64,000 bases of DNA from Flavihumibacter sp. ZG627 (GCF_000814325.1 NZ_JPHF01000001.1:372001-436000); one strand, 5' to 3'; counted from the first letter of the stretch, positions 24,518-34,706 are shown. The notes: generated by a model not told the origin, from the sequence alone. Numbers and translations: made by a program.

Positions 24518-25723
24518 ATGAAGAGGAATTTTCTAATAGATCATAGGGTCTTATTTCTTTTTGGCTATTTCTTTTATTTCCTGACACCAATAATTGTAGG
24601 TCACTTTAAACTCTTTCAGGGCTTCCCTGGAATGGAACTTTATTTCGGATTTTTTGACCTGCTCCCTGCTGAAAAATTATCTTCTTATGCGCTGATTACA
24701 TTGCTCTGGTTACCTGCATTCTTGCTGGGCAATCTTGTTTTTAGTTTAATTGCTCCAGCCTCCCGGCCAATCGAAATGTTTCCCTCCAACGCGCTCACCA
24801 GGTCAGTGGCCTGGATAGCAGTTCCCCTGCTTTTATTAGTGTTTATGTTTGCCTGGTTAGGAAGAAATTCTCTTTTTGGGGGCTACGGTTCTTATGATGT
24901 GGGTGTGAGGGGAAAATTCTCGACCCTGTTGGTAGTATTTAATTTCTTTATGGTGTACCAACTCGTTTGCAAACAGAAACTTTCCCTGCTTTTTATCACC
25001 GGATTATTCCTCACCTGTATGCTTCTCCTATCAATGGGGGGGAGAATGTATGTGGTGCAAACACTGATAGTTTTCCTTGTATTTAAAACCTCTTTTTCAT
25101 TGAAGCGGTTCACCACCTCAAACATTTTTACAGTACTTATTATCGGGTTTGTAGTTGCTGCTTTCTTCGGACTCTGGCGTATCAATACTTCTTTCCGTTG
25201 GGATGGTGCTCTCTACTCCTTCCTTGCCGAACCCGTTTTTACCTGGTTCAGCAGCGCCAGCTTTCTTAACAGGAATGAGATCCCATTGATTAATTTTCCC
25301 TGGAATTTCCTGACTTCATTCCTGAACCTAATTCCCAACTCGGTTATAAGCCTGAACCAGTTTGTTGTTTCAACAAAACAGATGGGTTATGATTATGTGA
25401 GCCCCCTGGGTGCTGATAGCGTGTGGAGTACAATAATTATCAATTTTGGAAGTATTGGATCCTTTTTCTTTTTGTTCATCACCGGCTTCGTTCTGCAATT
25501 CTTAAAATGGCTCGCCGCAACAAACAGGTTTGCTGCCGTTTATTATATTTCTGTTTGCTCCATACTGCCTTTCCAATTCTTCCGCGACGGTTTTTATATC
25601 ATCAATAAGCAGCTATTTTTTAACTTTCTGCTATTTCCTTTAATGATTCTGTTTGTCTTGAAATTATTGTTGTATTGGCAATCTTTGATACATGTGGAAA
25701 AGGAGGGGGAAATTTCGCTTTGA
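24518..25723 (+). CDS. O-antigen polymerase-like membrane protein (Wzy-like)
   Basis: 401 residues with about ten to eleven membrane segments and a large loop with R-rich patches (GGRMYVVQTL, GLWRINTSFRW), the usual look of Wzy polymerases, which have little sequence conservation. Its place between wza-wzz and the lipid-carrier transferase supports the call. The 3' end overlaps the opposing transferase gene by 104 bp. Confidence 0.7.
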   Translation: MKRNFLIDHRVLFLFGYFFYFLTPIIVGHFKLFQGFPGMELYFGFFDLLPAEKLSSYALITLLWLPAFLLGNLVFSLIAPASRPIEMFPSNALTRSVAWIAVPLLLLVFMFAWLGRNSLFGGYGSYDVGVRGKFSTLLVVFNFFMVYQLVCKQKLSLLFITGLFLTCMLLLSMGGRMYVVQTLIVFLVFKTSFSLKRFTTSNIFTVLIIGFVVAAFFGLWRINTSFRWDGALYSFLAEPVFTWFSSASFLNRNEIPLINFPWNFLTSFLNLIPNSVISLNQFVVSTKQMGYDYVSPLGADSVWSTIIINFGSIGSFFFLFITGFVLQFLKWLAATNRFAAVYYISVCSILPFQFFRDGFYIINKQLFFNFLLFPLMILFVLKLLLYWQSLIHVEKEGEISL

Positions 25724-26813
25724 TATCCATACTATGCTGGTAAGACTTTTTCTGGTTTCTTCTTTTCATTCTTATGGCAAAAATTAACAGCATGTTTAGT
25801 GAGCCTGCCATAACCAGTATGATATAGATGGGTAATTCCAATCCAACTCCCTTAAGGCTGGTAGCAATAGTGAAAATAAAGCCCGTAGTTATAACCAGGA
25901 TAATGCTGGTATGTATATGTCCCAATCCAAGCTCATCAACCAGCAGGTGGTGCAGATGATTTCTGTCGGCCTTGAATGGCGATTTTTTCTGACTTAACCT
26001 GAGCAAAAATATCCTGATCGTATCATAGGCGGGAACTATTAGCAAGGCCATTACTATGACCGGTGCATTGGTGATCACACTGTTATTCATAGCTACAGTT
26101 GCATCACGGTGGAGTTCGAGGAATCGGATAGAGAAAATTGCTACTGCAAGTCCCAGGAATAAAGAGCCCGTGTCGCCCATAAATATCCTTGCCGGTGTTT
26201 TATTATACCAGAGAAAACCACAGATGGAGCCTGCAACGGAAATGGCGAGTAAGCCATATCCGGCATCTCCTGACAGGTGAAAGAAAAAAGCATAAACACC
26301 GCAGATGAGCAGGCTAATGCTTCCGGCAAGCCAATTGATTCCATCGATCAGGTTGATGGAGTTGATAACGGAAATTATAAATAACGCTGTTAGCATTATG
26401 CTCGCAGTGTACCCTATCTCATTTACTCCGAATATGCCGTAAAGACTATTGATCCTGATATCTGCAACAATTGAAAGCATCAGTGAAATGACGAGCTGAA
26501 CTATAAGCTTATGAATTGGTTTTACTCCTTCAAGATCATCTGTTATTCCAAGGATAAGTATGCACATGGATGCAGTAGCCAGGTAGCTTATATCTTTTAT
26601 GCCGTTCACCATGGGCAGCAGGCTGCTTACGATCATACATGCCCCTATAATTGCCGCTCCTCCCAAATTAGGGGTCTTTGATTTATGTAGCTTACGGGCT
26701 TCTGTTGGTTCGTCGAATAAATGTTTTTTATGGGAGATCCGGATGATACTCTTTATTCCTCTTGCTGATAATATGGCACTTAGAATAAAGATTAAAATAT
26801 TTGTTAGTAACAT
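25620..26813 (-). CDS. Undecaprenyl-phosphate sugar-1-phosphate transferase (WecA/MraY family)
   Basis: 397 residues with about ten membrane segments. ITDDLEG (Asp92-Asp93), NSINLIDGIN (Asn154, Asp157), ARIFMGDTGS and DRNHLHHLL are the family motifs. It would start the lipid-linked oligosaccharide with GlcNAc- or a related sugar-phosphate. In WecA the second motif normally reads DGIDG; here it is DGINW, so an Asp that matters in WecA is replaced by Asn160. The last ~34 codons overlap the Wzy gene. Confidence 0.85.
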   Translation of the reverse strand: MLLTNILIFILSAILSARGIKSIIRISHKKHLFDEPTEARKLHKSKTPNLGGAAIIGACMIVSSLLPMVNGIKDISYLATASMCILILGITDDLEGVKPIHKLIVQLVISLMLSIVADIRINSLYGIFGVNEIGYTASIMLTALFIISVINSINLIDGINWLAGSISLLICGVYAFFFHLSGDAGYGLLAISVAGSICGFLWYNKTPARIFMGDTGSLFLGLAVAIFSIRFLELHRDATVAMNNSVITNAPVIVMALLIVPAYDTIRIFLLRLSQKKSPFKADRNHLHHLLVDELGLGHIHTSIILVITTGFIFTIATSLKGVGLELPIYIILVMAGSLNMLLIFAIRMKRRNQKKSYQHSMDIKAKFPPPFPHVSKIANTTIISRQTESLKEIAES

Positions 26814-26953
26814 ATCATTCGGTTTACGATGTTAAAAGTAAATCCAAAATCACTGGTATTGGGTTATCTCCCGGTGATTTGATTATTAATTAATCATTGC
26901 GGCTTAATAGTATCATAACAATGTCCGGAATCATTAATCACTAATTTTAAAGA

Positions 26954-27712
26954 ATGATCTGGACCTTATTATTCTTCATTAATTCTATCGTTCTGCAGTC
27001 AGATCCCTCGTTTGCAAAAAATATACCAGTAAAAGGATACAAGCTGGTATGGTGTGACGAGTTTAACGGAAATATACTGGACGCTGGTAATTGGCGCCAC
27101 CGTTCTGTGGGAAGGAGAGGGGATGCAATGAATAGTCCAGATGCCGTTTCGGTTAATGGTAATGGTCAGCTCATCATTTCTGCCAGTCAGAAAGCAGATA
27201 CCGTTTATGCAGGTATGATTTCTACTGAAGGTATTTTTGAAACCCGTTATGGTTATTTTGAATGCAGGGCCAGGCTTACCAAAACAAATGGTATATGGCC
27301 GGCTTTTTGGTTACAATCTTCGCTTAATTCCACAAATGGTATTCCGGAAATTAATGGAGTAGAGATAGATATTTTTGAATATTTCAGACAGGCTAATCCA
27401 ACCCATGTTTCACACTCGCTGCATTGGGGTGGTTATGCGGAAACACACCAGGTGTATGGACCATTTTATTCACCACTTGCCGAAACAAAAGATGGTTTCC
27501 ACCTATTTGGACTTGAATGGACTGATTCCTCTTATTCAACTTTTGTTGATGGTAAGCTCACTTTTACCGGGAAGGACCTGATCTCTAAAGTGAAACAGTT
27601 CATGATCCTGAGCGTGGAAGTTAATGAACAGGTGGCGGGGCCTCTCGATAAAGCCTTGCTGCCCGATAGTTTTGTTGTTGATTATATCAGGATATATAAA
27701 AAAGATCAATGA
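26954..27712 (+). CDS. Secreted glycoside hydrolase family 16 protein
   Basis: 252 residues. An N-terminal signal-like segment (LLFFINSIVLQSDPSFA) precedes YKLVWCDEFNGNILD. The GH16 catalytic motif is E137-I-D139-I-F-E142, with YGYFECRARL before it and FGLEWTDSSYSTFVDG after, a complete laminarinase-like core. It probably trims or cleaves a beta-glucan-type polymer and may process the polysaccharide of this locus. Confidence 0.85.
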   Translation: MIWTLLFFINSIVLQSDPSFAKNIPVKGYKLVWCDEFNGNILDAGNWRHRSVGRRGDAMNSPDAVSVNGNGQLIISASQKADTVYAGMISTEGIFETRYGYFECRARLTKTNGIWPAFWLQSSLNSTNGIPEINGVEIDIFEYFRQANPTHVSHSLHWGGYAETHQVYGPFYSPLAETKDGFHLFGLEWTDSSYSTFVDGKLTFTGKDLISKVKQFMILSVEVNEQVAGPLDKALLPDSFVVDYIRIYKKDQ

Positions 27713-27715
27713 GTT

Positions 27716-28657
27716 TTATACCTTGATCTCATGATTGTAATGAAAGGTCCTTTTTAAAACGGCCGGCCCGCTGCGTACCAGTTTCCCCATATAACTGATA
27801 AAATTGGGGAAACCTCCATGCAGAAAAAATGGAAGGATGCTGAATGCAGTTTTCCGCCATTCCTTTTTCCTGAAGCTGTTAATGATCCTGATCTTATAAT
27901 AACGCGCCTTGTATTTTTTGAGCAGTACCTTATCAGGAACCGATTGATATAACAATTGAGCTATTCTCCTGCGGCAGGCCGCTTCTATTATATCATAATG
28001 CCACCTGTTTGCTTCCGCTTCCTTTCCCATTGTGGAGATACCCCCTTTGTGGATCCGGTACTGATAAAGCGGCTTGTCTACAAATTTGATATTTCCGGTT
28101 TCTTCCAGTTTATAATACATGTCCATGTCAACAGCTTTTTGTATTTCCCTGCTGATACCTTCTGTATTCTTGTAACAGGATGATTTAAAGCTTGCAAAAT
28201 GATGTACCCTGCCATCGCTGAGTAACAGGTAGGAACTATTTTCCGGGATGGCTCTGGTGTATTCAGATACCCTCCTTTTGCGCATATCACTGTCGCATAC
28301 ATAATGACTGGAATGTATTAGGCTGCATCCCGGGTTTTCATGGTGTAAGCGGCTCATTATTTCAATGGCTTCCGGTTCCAGCGCATCGTCCGGATCAAGG
28401 AACCCAAGTATTTCTCCATTAGCCAGAGATGCACATCTCCATTTTGTATAACCACATCCCATGTTGCACTCGTTCCGGTACACATGCAGTTTATCCAGGT
28501 GACTGTAACTTTCTATGACCTCTTCAAAATGATCCGTTGAACCATCATCAACAAGTATTATTTCCCAATCATTGCTGCTTTGATTGATCACCGACTGCAG
28601 ACAGTTTTCCAGGAACTTTGCATTATTATAATGGGCTATGAGTATGGAGAATAACAT
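27716..28657 (-). CDS. Glycosyltransferase family 2
   Basis: 313 residues, GT2: FSILIAHYNNAKFLENCLQS, IILVDDGSTDHFEEV, GFLDPDDALE and a later QKAVDMDMYYKLEE. It is the last gene of a five-gene reverse operon of glycosyltransferases and ends only 3 nt from the GH16 stop on the other strand. Confidence 0.9.
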   Translation of the reverse strand: MLFSILIAHYNNAKFLENCLQSVINQSSNDWEIILVDDGSTDHFEEVIESYSHLDKLHVYRNECNMGCGYTKWRCASLANGEILGFLDPDDALEPEAIEIMSRLHHENPGCSLIHSSHYVCDSDMRKRRVSEYTRAIPENSSYLLLSDGRVHHFASFKSSCYKNTEGISREIQKAVDMDMYYKLEETGNIKFVDKPLYQYRIHKGGISTMGKEAEANRWHYDIIEAACRRRIAQLLYQSVPDKVLLKKYKARYYKIRIINSFRKKEWRKTAFSILPFFLHGGFPNFISYMGKLVRSGPAVLKRTFHYNHEIKV

Positions 28658-28662
28658 AGCGA

Positions 28663-29694
28663 TTAATCGGTATAGTGTAAGCCAACAATTTGTGGAAAAT
28701 GGTTTTCAGAAAGATATTGCTTCATATTCTGCCTTAACACCTGCAACCCCTTCTTGTTTTCCAGGATTGTCCTCATCAGCCTGAGATCGGGTTCCATCTT
28801 CCCTGATAAATAAAATCCTGTTTTATTATGATCCACAATTTCAGGCAAGGCATTCACTTTATTCGTCAGTAAGATCATGCCCTTCTTCATGCTATATAAA
28901 GCACTCCCGCTAACAGGCCAGAAGAATCGATAGTTTTTGAATAATTGTATTGCAAACCCCGCCTTTCGGTAAACTTCATTCAATTCAGTTTCTGAAACAT
29001 ATCCCAGGTAATGTACATTCCTGGAGTATTTGGCCTGTAATTCCTGGTAATATTGAATCTCTTTTCCCATGGCAGTTCCCGCAACATAGAATCCTATTTC
29101 CGGATAAGTCTTCAATAGTTCCTGGTGCAGTTTCAGGCCATATTCAATACCCTTGTTCTTACCAATAAACCCAAGATAGATCAGGTTGTTATTTATTTCT
29201 TCTCCAAAATCTATTTCGCAGGGATCTATTACATGCGGCAGGAAATACACATTGTCCAATCCATATCGGTTTCTCATTGCGTTCATTCCTTTCCTGGTAA
29301 GCACATAAATTTTCCGGATCTTTTTCAATGTCTGTATAAGCTTCGGCGAATTATAGCCCATAATATCTATCAGCTTGGAAAATTTGTTCAGCAAATTGTT
29401 TCCAAACCTGTGATAAGGGTACCTTACGAGCGGGGCATCATGAAGGGTAATACTGACGTTCCTGTAATTTGCGTTCAGCATCAGGAAAAGTAATTCTATT
29501 TCATTCTGCTGGAATATTCCCAGTTCCAGGTGTACCCTGTCTCTTGATGAGATGGTGGATAATATTGAGATGCTTGATTCCGCGCTGTCTATATGCTCAT
29601 AGCCCCTTTCCTTTAATACAAGGGTATAAAAATCCTTCGCATATTTGCTTATGCCCGATTTGCTTTCGAATTCACTTACGTAATACTTTTTCAT
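28663..29694 (-). CDS. Glycosyltransferase family 1/4-like
   Basis: 343 residues with a GT-B fold layout: an N-terminal half with SITLHDAPLVRYPYHR, then YLGFIGKNKGIEYGLKL as the glycosyl-donor-binding start of the second half, and a C-terminal VSGSALYSMKKGMILLTNKV with GTs' E-containing motif weakly kept. The gene overlaps the upstream GT2 gene by 4 nt (ATGA). Confidence 0.7.
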   Translation of the reverse strand: MKKYYVSEFESKSGISKYAKDFYTLVLKERGYEHIDSAESSISILSTISSRDRVHLELGIFQQNEIELLFLMLNANYRNVSITLHDAPLVRYPYHRFGNNLLNKFSKLIDIMGYNSPKLIQTLKKIRKIYVLTRKGMNAMRNRYGLDNVYFLPHVIDPCEIDFGEEINNNLIYLGFIGKNKGIEYGLKLHQELLKTYPEIGFYVAGTAMGKEIQYYQELQAKYSRNVHYLGYVSETELNEVYRKAGFAIQLFKNYRFFWPVSGSALYSMKKGMILLTNKVNALPEIVDHNKTGFYLSGKMEPDLRLMRTILENKKGLQVLRQNMKQYLSENHFPQIVGLHYTD

Positions 29695-30695
29695 GAATTA
29701 CTGCGTAGTGATTTCAATCTTTCAATATTGTTGTTCAACACCGCATATTTTTTCCGGATGCGGAATAGTTCCGTTATATAGGCTTTGTTCCAATGGAAAT
29801 AAATGGATCTGCCATTTTTTTTGGGTGGTTTTGCAAGGTATTTAACTGTCCTGTACAGGCTTAATGTCAGGTGGAAATTCCAATTGCTCAACCTGCGGTG
29901 AAAGGGTCTTTTACTCAGGTGGCTATAATAAAGATTCCTAACCGGGCCGTCCGTGCCAAAAGCGTGAAAAAGATTTTTCAGGTATTCTCTGGTGAGTCTT
30001 CCTGAGGGCATATAATGATAAAAATGAATGGAGGGTAAATAAATCAATCTGTATCCCATCAACACGAATGCATTGGTCAATTCAGTGTCTTCTGAAGAAC
30101 TTAATTTTTTTCCCGTTCTTCCTCTGAAATATGTTTCATGGCCGGAATCCATAAGCTTTTGATAAATAGTTTTACGCATCCCCATACCAGCTCCATACAA
30201 TTGGAAAATGCCTGTACCTTCTGGTTCATGATCCTGGTGCCCTATAGCAAAGGCTTCCTGGTAATCATCAAACCAGGCTGGTTTTTTTGATTCAAATACT
30301 GGTATCCCTTCTCCTCCGCAAGCGGCAATATGCTGGTCTGATTCCAGGGCCTGGAATATTACACTGATATAAACCGGGCAAAACCAGGTATCGTCATCAC
30401 AGAATAAGAGGTAATCGTAGTTTGATTCCCTTATTCCTTTTGTTCGGGCATACATCAACCCTGGCTTTTTTTCCTGAACTATTTCTATTTTTTGGGGATT
30501 ACCAGTCATTTCCCATAACCGGCGGGCTTCGGTTGCCGTGTTATCTGTTGAGGCATTATCAACAATGATAAGTTCCCAGGCTATATGTGGCTCCACTTCC
30601 TGTTTGGCGAGTGCATCCAAGGTTTTGGCTAACCGATGGGCACTATTATGACAACAGAGAATGACAGAAACTCCTTTTCCCGCAACAGCTTCCAT
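29691..30695 (-). CDS. Glycosyltransferase family 2
   Basis: 334 residues, GT2: VSVILCCHNSAHRLAKTLDA, ELIIVDNASTDNTA, KPGLMYARTKGI and LLFCDDDTWF as the acidic metal site. GAGMGMRKTIY and SSSEDTELTN complete the fold. It is translationally coupled on both sides (1 nt and 4 nt overlaps). Confidence 0.9.
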   Translation of the reverse strand: MEAVAGKGVSVILCCHNSAHRLAKTLDALAKQEVEPHIAWELIIVDNASTDNTATEARRLWEMTGNPQKIEIVQEKKPGLMYARTKGIRESNYDYLLFCDDDTWFCPVYISVIFQALESDQHIAACGGEGIPVFESKKPAWFDDYQEAFAIGHQDHEPEGTGIFQLYGAGMGMRKTIYQKLMDSGHETYFRGRTGKKLSSSEDTELTNAFVLMGYRLIYLPSIHFYHYMPSGRLTREYLKNLFHAFGTDGPVRNLYYSHLSKRPFHRRLSNWNFHLTLSLYRTVKYLAKPPKKNGRSIYFHWNKAYITELFRIRKKYAVLNNNIERLKSLRSNS

Positions 30696-31555
30696 TAGTT
30701 TGCGGTGATTATATCGTGTTCAACTACAGGCATCCTGAAAATATTCGCTGTATTGAGTGATTTATTGATCCTGCTGCGCATCCGGTCATTATACCAGCCC
30801 CATTTATTGAAATATTTTAACGTGCTCTGCACATGATAGGTGGCAAGTTTCAGGTTTTTATAGGATGACTTTGCATATCCATGTATGATGGTCTCCTGGG
30901 GATAGTATACTGTATTGTATTGTTCATTGATTCGCCTGCACAGGTCAGTGTCTTCCAGGTACATAAAATATTGTTCATCAAACAAACCTACTTTGCTGAA
31001 GGCTTCCGTGCGGATGAACATAAAGCATCCGGAAAGATTGGGTACCTGCATGGAGTTGTTATAATCGAGATGCCTAAGCTCATAGCTTGCCAGTTTTTCC
31101 CTGAATAACTGCTTCATTGGAGTGGGCATGAAACGGCGTAGGATAAGGTCTGCAGGCGATGGCAGTTGTTTGCACAGATATTGTATTTCTCCATTCTTGT
31201 AAAGCACCTTGGGCATTAACAGGCCGGTTTGCGTGTATTGTTCCATATAAGCAAACAACCCGGGTAATATTGCCGGATCAAATTCCACATCAGGGTTTAA
31301 GACGAGATGGTATTTTGACTTGCCGGTTATTCTTTTAATGGCAACATTATGCCCTGCTCCATAACCCAGGTTGCGACCGGTGAAAATATATTCCACCTTA
31401 GATGAATTAAATTCAAATCGGAGATCATCTTCCCGGGAATTGTCAACAATAAAAAGTTTTACATGCAGGTTGCTGTTTATGACACTGTCAACTGCTTTTT
31501 TTACCTCTGATGGATCATTGTGGAATAAGACGATTGAACAGGTTAAGTCGTACAT
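30695..31555 (-). CDS. Glycosyltransferase family 2 (rhamnosyl-type)
   Basis: 286 residues, GT2: CSIVLFHNDPSEVKKAVDSV, LFIVDNSREDDL, GRNLGYGAGHNVAIKR and HLVLNPDVEFD, followed by MFIRTEAFSKVGLFDE and YLEDTDLCRR. The NLGYGAGHN pattern is common in rhamnosyl-type GT2 enzymes, but the sugar is not certain. Confidence 0.85.
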   Translation of the reverse strand: MYDLTCSIVLFHNDPSEVKKAVDSVINSNLHVKLFIVDNSREDDLRFEFNSSKVEYIFTGRNLGYGAGHNVAIKRITGKSKYHLVLNPDVEFDPAILPGLFAYMEQYTQTGLLMPKVLYKNGEIQYLCKQLPSPADLILRRFMPTPMKQLFREKLASYELRHLDYNNSMQVPNLSGCFMFIRTEAFSKVGLFDEQYFMYLEDTDLCRRINEQYNTVYYPQETIIHGYAKSSYKNLKLATYHVQSTLKYFNKWGWYNDRMRSRINKSLNTANIFRMPVVEHDIITAN

Positions 31556-31558
31556 GGC

Positions 31559-32704
31559 CTATAAGTTTTGGTGTGGTTGATCAAGCAGATTTTTTAACAA
31601 TAGAGCCGATTTTTCCCAGGAAAACTTTTTTGCCTGGATTAGTCCCCGCACAATTAGCTCATTTCGCCGGGCTTCATTATTCAAAAGGGTATAAATATGC
31701 TGGTTCAATAGTTCAACCTGTGTTGGTTCAAAATAAAGCGCAGCATCTCCACAAACCTCCGGCATCGATGTTGTGTTTGACGATACTACCGGGCAGCCAC
31801 AGGCCATAGCTTCGAGCAAGGGAATACCAAAGCCTTCATAGAGGCTGGGGAACAGAAGCATTTTCGCTTCCCTGTATAGTGCTGGCATCAGCTCAAGAGG
31901 TATATAGCCTGCAAACTTTATATCATTATCCAGTTGGAGATCATGACTTAGTTTTTTTATGGAAGAGAGATAAGGCTCTTTTCCGCCGGCAATTAATAAT
32001 GGATGGGCCTTCCTGTCTCCTGGTCCCATCTTTTTGTAGGCATACAAGATAGTTTCGAAATTTTTATGCGGATAGGTGGGTCCAACAGCGAGCAGGTAGT
32101 TTGCCACATCATATTGTTGCTCAATTACATGGCTTTTTTCTGTAACCGGAAAATATTTACTGCTGTCATAGCCATTGTGAATGATATGTATTTTTTTCTG
32201 AGGACAACCCAGCAATTCTACAATGTCTTTCCTGGATGTTTCAGACACTGTGATCACCAGCCTGGCTTTTCTCAGCAGCATGGGCAATAACCACCTGAAA
32301 TAAAATCGTTGATGGTTACTGATGTTATTATACCGCAGTGAAATAAGGTCGTGGATAGTTATTAGCTGGTTGGGTGATATAAAACTTCCATGCGTGGTTG
32401 GACTAAACAGAATGTTACATTTCCTTGCCTGGAATGGATAGATAAAACTATTCCAGATGAACCGGCTCACTGCGGCAGTTTTCCCAAACCTTGATGACTG
32501 CAGGTATTTCGGTAGCCTTATAATATTCATTTCACCAGTCAGTTCTTTTGTGGTAGGTGTAAAAACAGTAAATGTTTTTTTTCCTTCCGCCAGGTAGAGG
32601 CCTGAGAGCTGGTTGATCAGGTTAATGGTAAATATACCTGTGCCAGTAGGCTTATCATCCAGCATGGATGCGTTCATGCCTACCTGGTACAGGTTATGTT
32701 GCAT
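31559..32704 (-). CDS. Glycosyltransferase family 4
   Basis: 381 residues with a GT-B fold: GTGIFTINLINQL near the N-terminus and the donor-binding EX7E motif region PSLYEGFGIPLLEAMACGCP followed by VSSNTTSMPEVCGDAALYF. It is the first gene of the reverse operon, divergent from the outer-membrane module. Confidence 0.9.
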   Translation of the reverse strand: MQHNLYQVGMNASMLDDKPTGTGIFTINLINQLSGLYLAEGKKTFTVFTPTTKELTGEMNIIRLPKYLQSSRFGKTAAVSRFIWNSFIYPFQARKCNILFSPTTHGSFISPNQLITIHDLISLRYNNISNHQRFYFRWLLPMLLRKARLVITVSETSRKDIVELLGCPQKKIHIIHNGYDSSKYFPVTEKSHVIEQQYDVANYLLAVGPTYPHKNFETILYAYKKMGPGDRKAHPLLIAGGKEPYLSSIKKLSHDLQLDNDIKFAGYIPLELMPALYREAKMLLFPSLYEGFGIPLLEAMACGCPVVSSNTTSMPEVCGDAALYFEPTQVELLNQHIYTLLNNEARRNELIVRGLIQAKKFSWEKSALLLKNLLDQPHQNL

Positions 32705-32864
32705 AGTGGGTTATTAGAAATTTTATTTTTTGATCCGAGGGAGGAAAGGTCTATAGTGCCGTTTAACTAATTGTTAACTGACTGTTACCATAATATGTTT
32801 CTTTTTTTTCAGCCGCATTTGTAGCTTCTAAAAGGGTTTATTTGTATGGAAATCTGTTTGGCTC

Positions 32865-33575
32865 ATGTATAAAATGTTGATAACTGTTTTTGTGTTGGCA
32901 TGTTGGCCTTCCATTATTTTTTGTCAATCATTGAATACAAATTCAGATGCCCGTTGGGCTGCAGGTGTATTCGCTTATACCGGTAACTTGCGCTATAAAA
33001 ATGCGGATATCAGTAACCTGGTTTTTACACATGCTCCTGCTGGAGCTACAGTAGCACTGGGCTGGCAGCAGAACAGGCTAACCACTTACCTCGATATAGA
33101 ATTCCTGGCCGCTACCTTTAAAGAAAACAGAACTGCAGAAATAAAAATTGAAAATAGATCGCTGGTATTTTCTCCTTCTTTATTATACAGATTTTCAGCA
33201 CCGGAGGCTCAGTTCATTATAGAAGCTGGCGGAGGGTTACAGTTATTTCATAACAGAACGGATTTCACCGGATTGATAAATAAAGGATCCACTGGGGAAA
33301 CTTCTTATAGAATGAACGGAACCTTGAAGTTTTCTATCCCTTCTCTTTTTCAGGGCGGCAACTGGAGTTTGAATAACCTTGTAAAAGTCGGCCTTTGGCC
33401 CGGCGAATCAGGCATCAGAAATATTACAGAATCACTTCAGCTTTCCAGAAGAATTTCCAGGAATCAGGGTATTGGCGCCTTTTATCGGTTTGAGTTTCAG
33501 CGATATGGTAATACTGGTGAAGTACGACAGATGCTGCAGGCAGGGGGAATTGGTTATTTTATAAATATCAGGTAA
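32865..33575 (+). CDS. Putative outer-membrane beta-barrel protein
   Basis: 236 residues. A signal peptide (VFVLACWPSIIFC) is followed by alternating hydrophobic/polar strands ending in an aromatic-rich strand (AGGIGYFINIR). The pattern suggests a small eight-to-ten-strand barrel. No known family is recognised. It stands first in an operon that continues with the S41 peptidase (0-nt gap). Confidence 0.55.
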   Translation: MYKMLITVFVLACWPSIIFCQSLNTNSDARWAAGVFAYTGNLRYKNADISNLVFTHAPAGATVALGWQQNRLTTYLDIEFLAATFKENRTAEIKIENRSLVFSPSLLYRFSAPEAQFIIEAGGGLQLFHNRTDFTGLINKGSTGETSYRMNGTLKFSIPSLFQGGNWSLNNLVKVGLWPGESGIRNITESLQLSRRISRNQGIGAFYRFEFQRYGNTGEVRQMLQAGGIGYFINIR

Positions 33576-34601
33576 ATGAAAATGGCCTTACATACTTATT
33601 GGAATAGCTTATCCATTATCATGCTGGCATTTCTGCTATCCGCAAATATTTCCTGTACAAAGCAGTTTGACCTTGAGCAGCCACCTGTTGATTCAGGCTA
33701 TGTATTTGAGGAAGCATGGAAAAGGATCGATACCAGGTATTCCCTTTTCGGCACAAAAAATATTGACTGGCAATTAATTCATGATGCGTATAAAAGCCGC
33801 ATCCGGTCAGGATTAACGGAAAATGAATTGTTTGAACTGATCGCTGAAATGCTGATGGAATTGAAAGATGGTCATGTTGCTTTAAGTAAAAGCTCTCGCA
33901 CTTCAGCATACGACCAGTTCTATACTTCCTTTTCAACCAATTTCAATTGGCAGAATATTCTTCTTAAATACCTTGGTAATCAAATCGATAATATCGGTCC
34001 ATTCATTTTTAAAGCGGGTGATGGTGTCAGTTATATCCGGTATGCTTCCTTCAATGATGATTTTACGGAGGAGCAACTTGATAATTTAATGGATAAAATA
34101 TCCTCACAAAGGGGAATCATCCTTGATCTCAGGCATAATATGGGCGGCAATCTGAATAATGCCGCCAGGTTATTCAGCAGGTTTGCTGATACAACTACGC
34201 TGGTTAAGTATACCCAGGAAAAATCTGGTTCCGGGCATAATGATCTCGGGAAACCAATACCTTATCATGTTGAAAAGAAAGGATTTCCATATACCGGGAA
34301 GATCATCATTCTCACTAATAGGAGATGTTTCAGCGCCTGCAATGAATTTATTCTGTACATGTCAGAACTTCCACGTGTAAAATTGTTGGGCGACAGAACA
34401 GGAGGTGGTTCCGGGCTTCCCGAAGAATTTATCTTAGCCAATGGATGGATACTGCGCTACCCTTCTTCCCACTCTCTTTCTGTAAGGAAAGAATATGTGG
34501 AAGATGGAATTGAGCCAGATATTGTAGCAGAGATATCATCAGTGGATGAGTATAATGGAAGGGATCCCATTCTTGAACGCGCAATCGCTGAAATGCAATG
34601 A
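33576..34601 (+). CDS. S41 family peptidase, putative lipoprotein
   Basis: 341 residues with an N-terminal hydrophobic segment ending in Cys27 (SANISC), a possible lipoprotein site although the position before Cys is not classical. The C-terminal-processing-peptidase core shows LKDGHVALS, GIILDLRHNMGGNLN, the catalytic Ser motif RRCFSACNEF and LLGDRTGGGSGLPEE. It would cut proteins in the periplasm or at the outer membrane, perhaps processing a component of the following receptors. Confidence 0.8.
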   Translation: MKMALHTYWNSLSIIMLAFLLSANISCTKQFDLEQPPVDSGYVFEEAWKRIDTRYSLFGTKNIDWQLIHDAYKSRIRSGLTENELFELIAEMLMELKDGHVALSKSSRTSAYDQFYTSFSTNFNWQNILLKYLGNQIDNIGPFIFKAGDGVSYIRYASFNDDFTEEQLDNLMDKISSQRGIILDLRHNMGGNLNNAARLFSRFADTTTLVKYTQEKSGSGHNDLGKPIPYHVEKKGFPYTGKIIILTNRRCFSACNEFILYMSELPRVKLLGDRTGGGSGLPEEFILANGWILRYPSSHSLSVRKEYVEDGIEPDIVAEISSVDEYNGRDPILERAIAEMQ

Positions 34602-34706
34602 TCCAATGTTAATTCAAAAGTTACAATTCATAATATGATGGTAATGGTTCCTTAACATGCTTTGTTTTTTCTCGTTATAGCTTTGGCGCGGACCAGAACA
34701 TTAATT

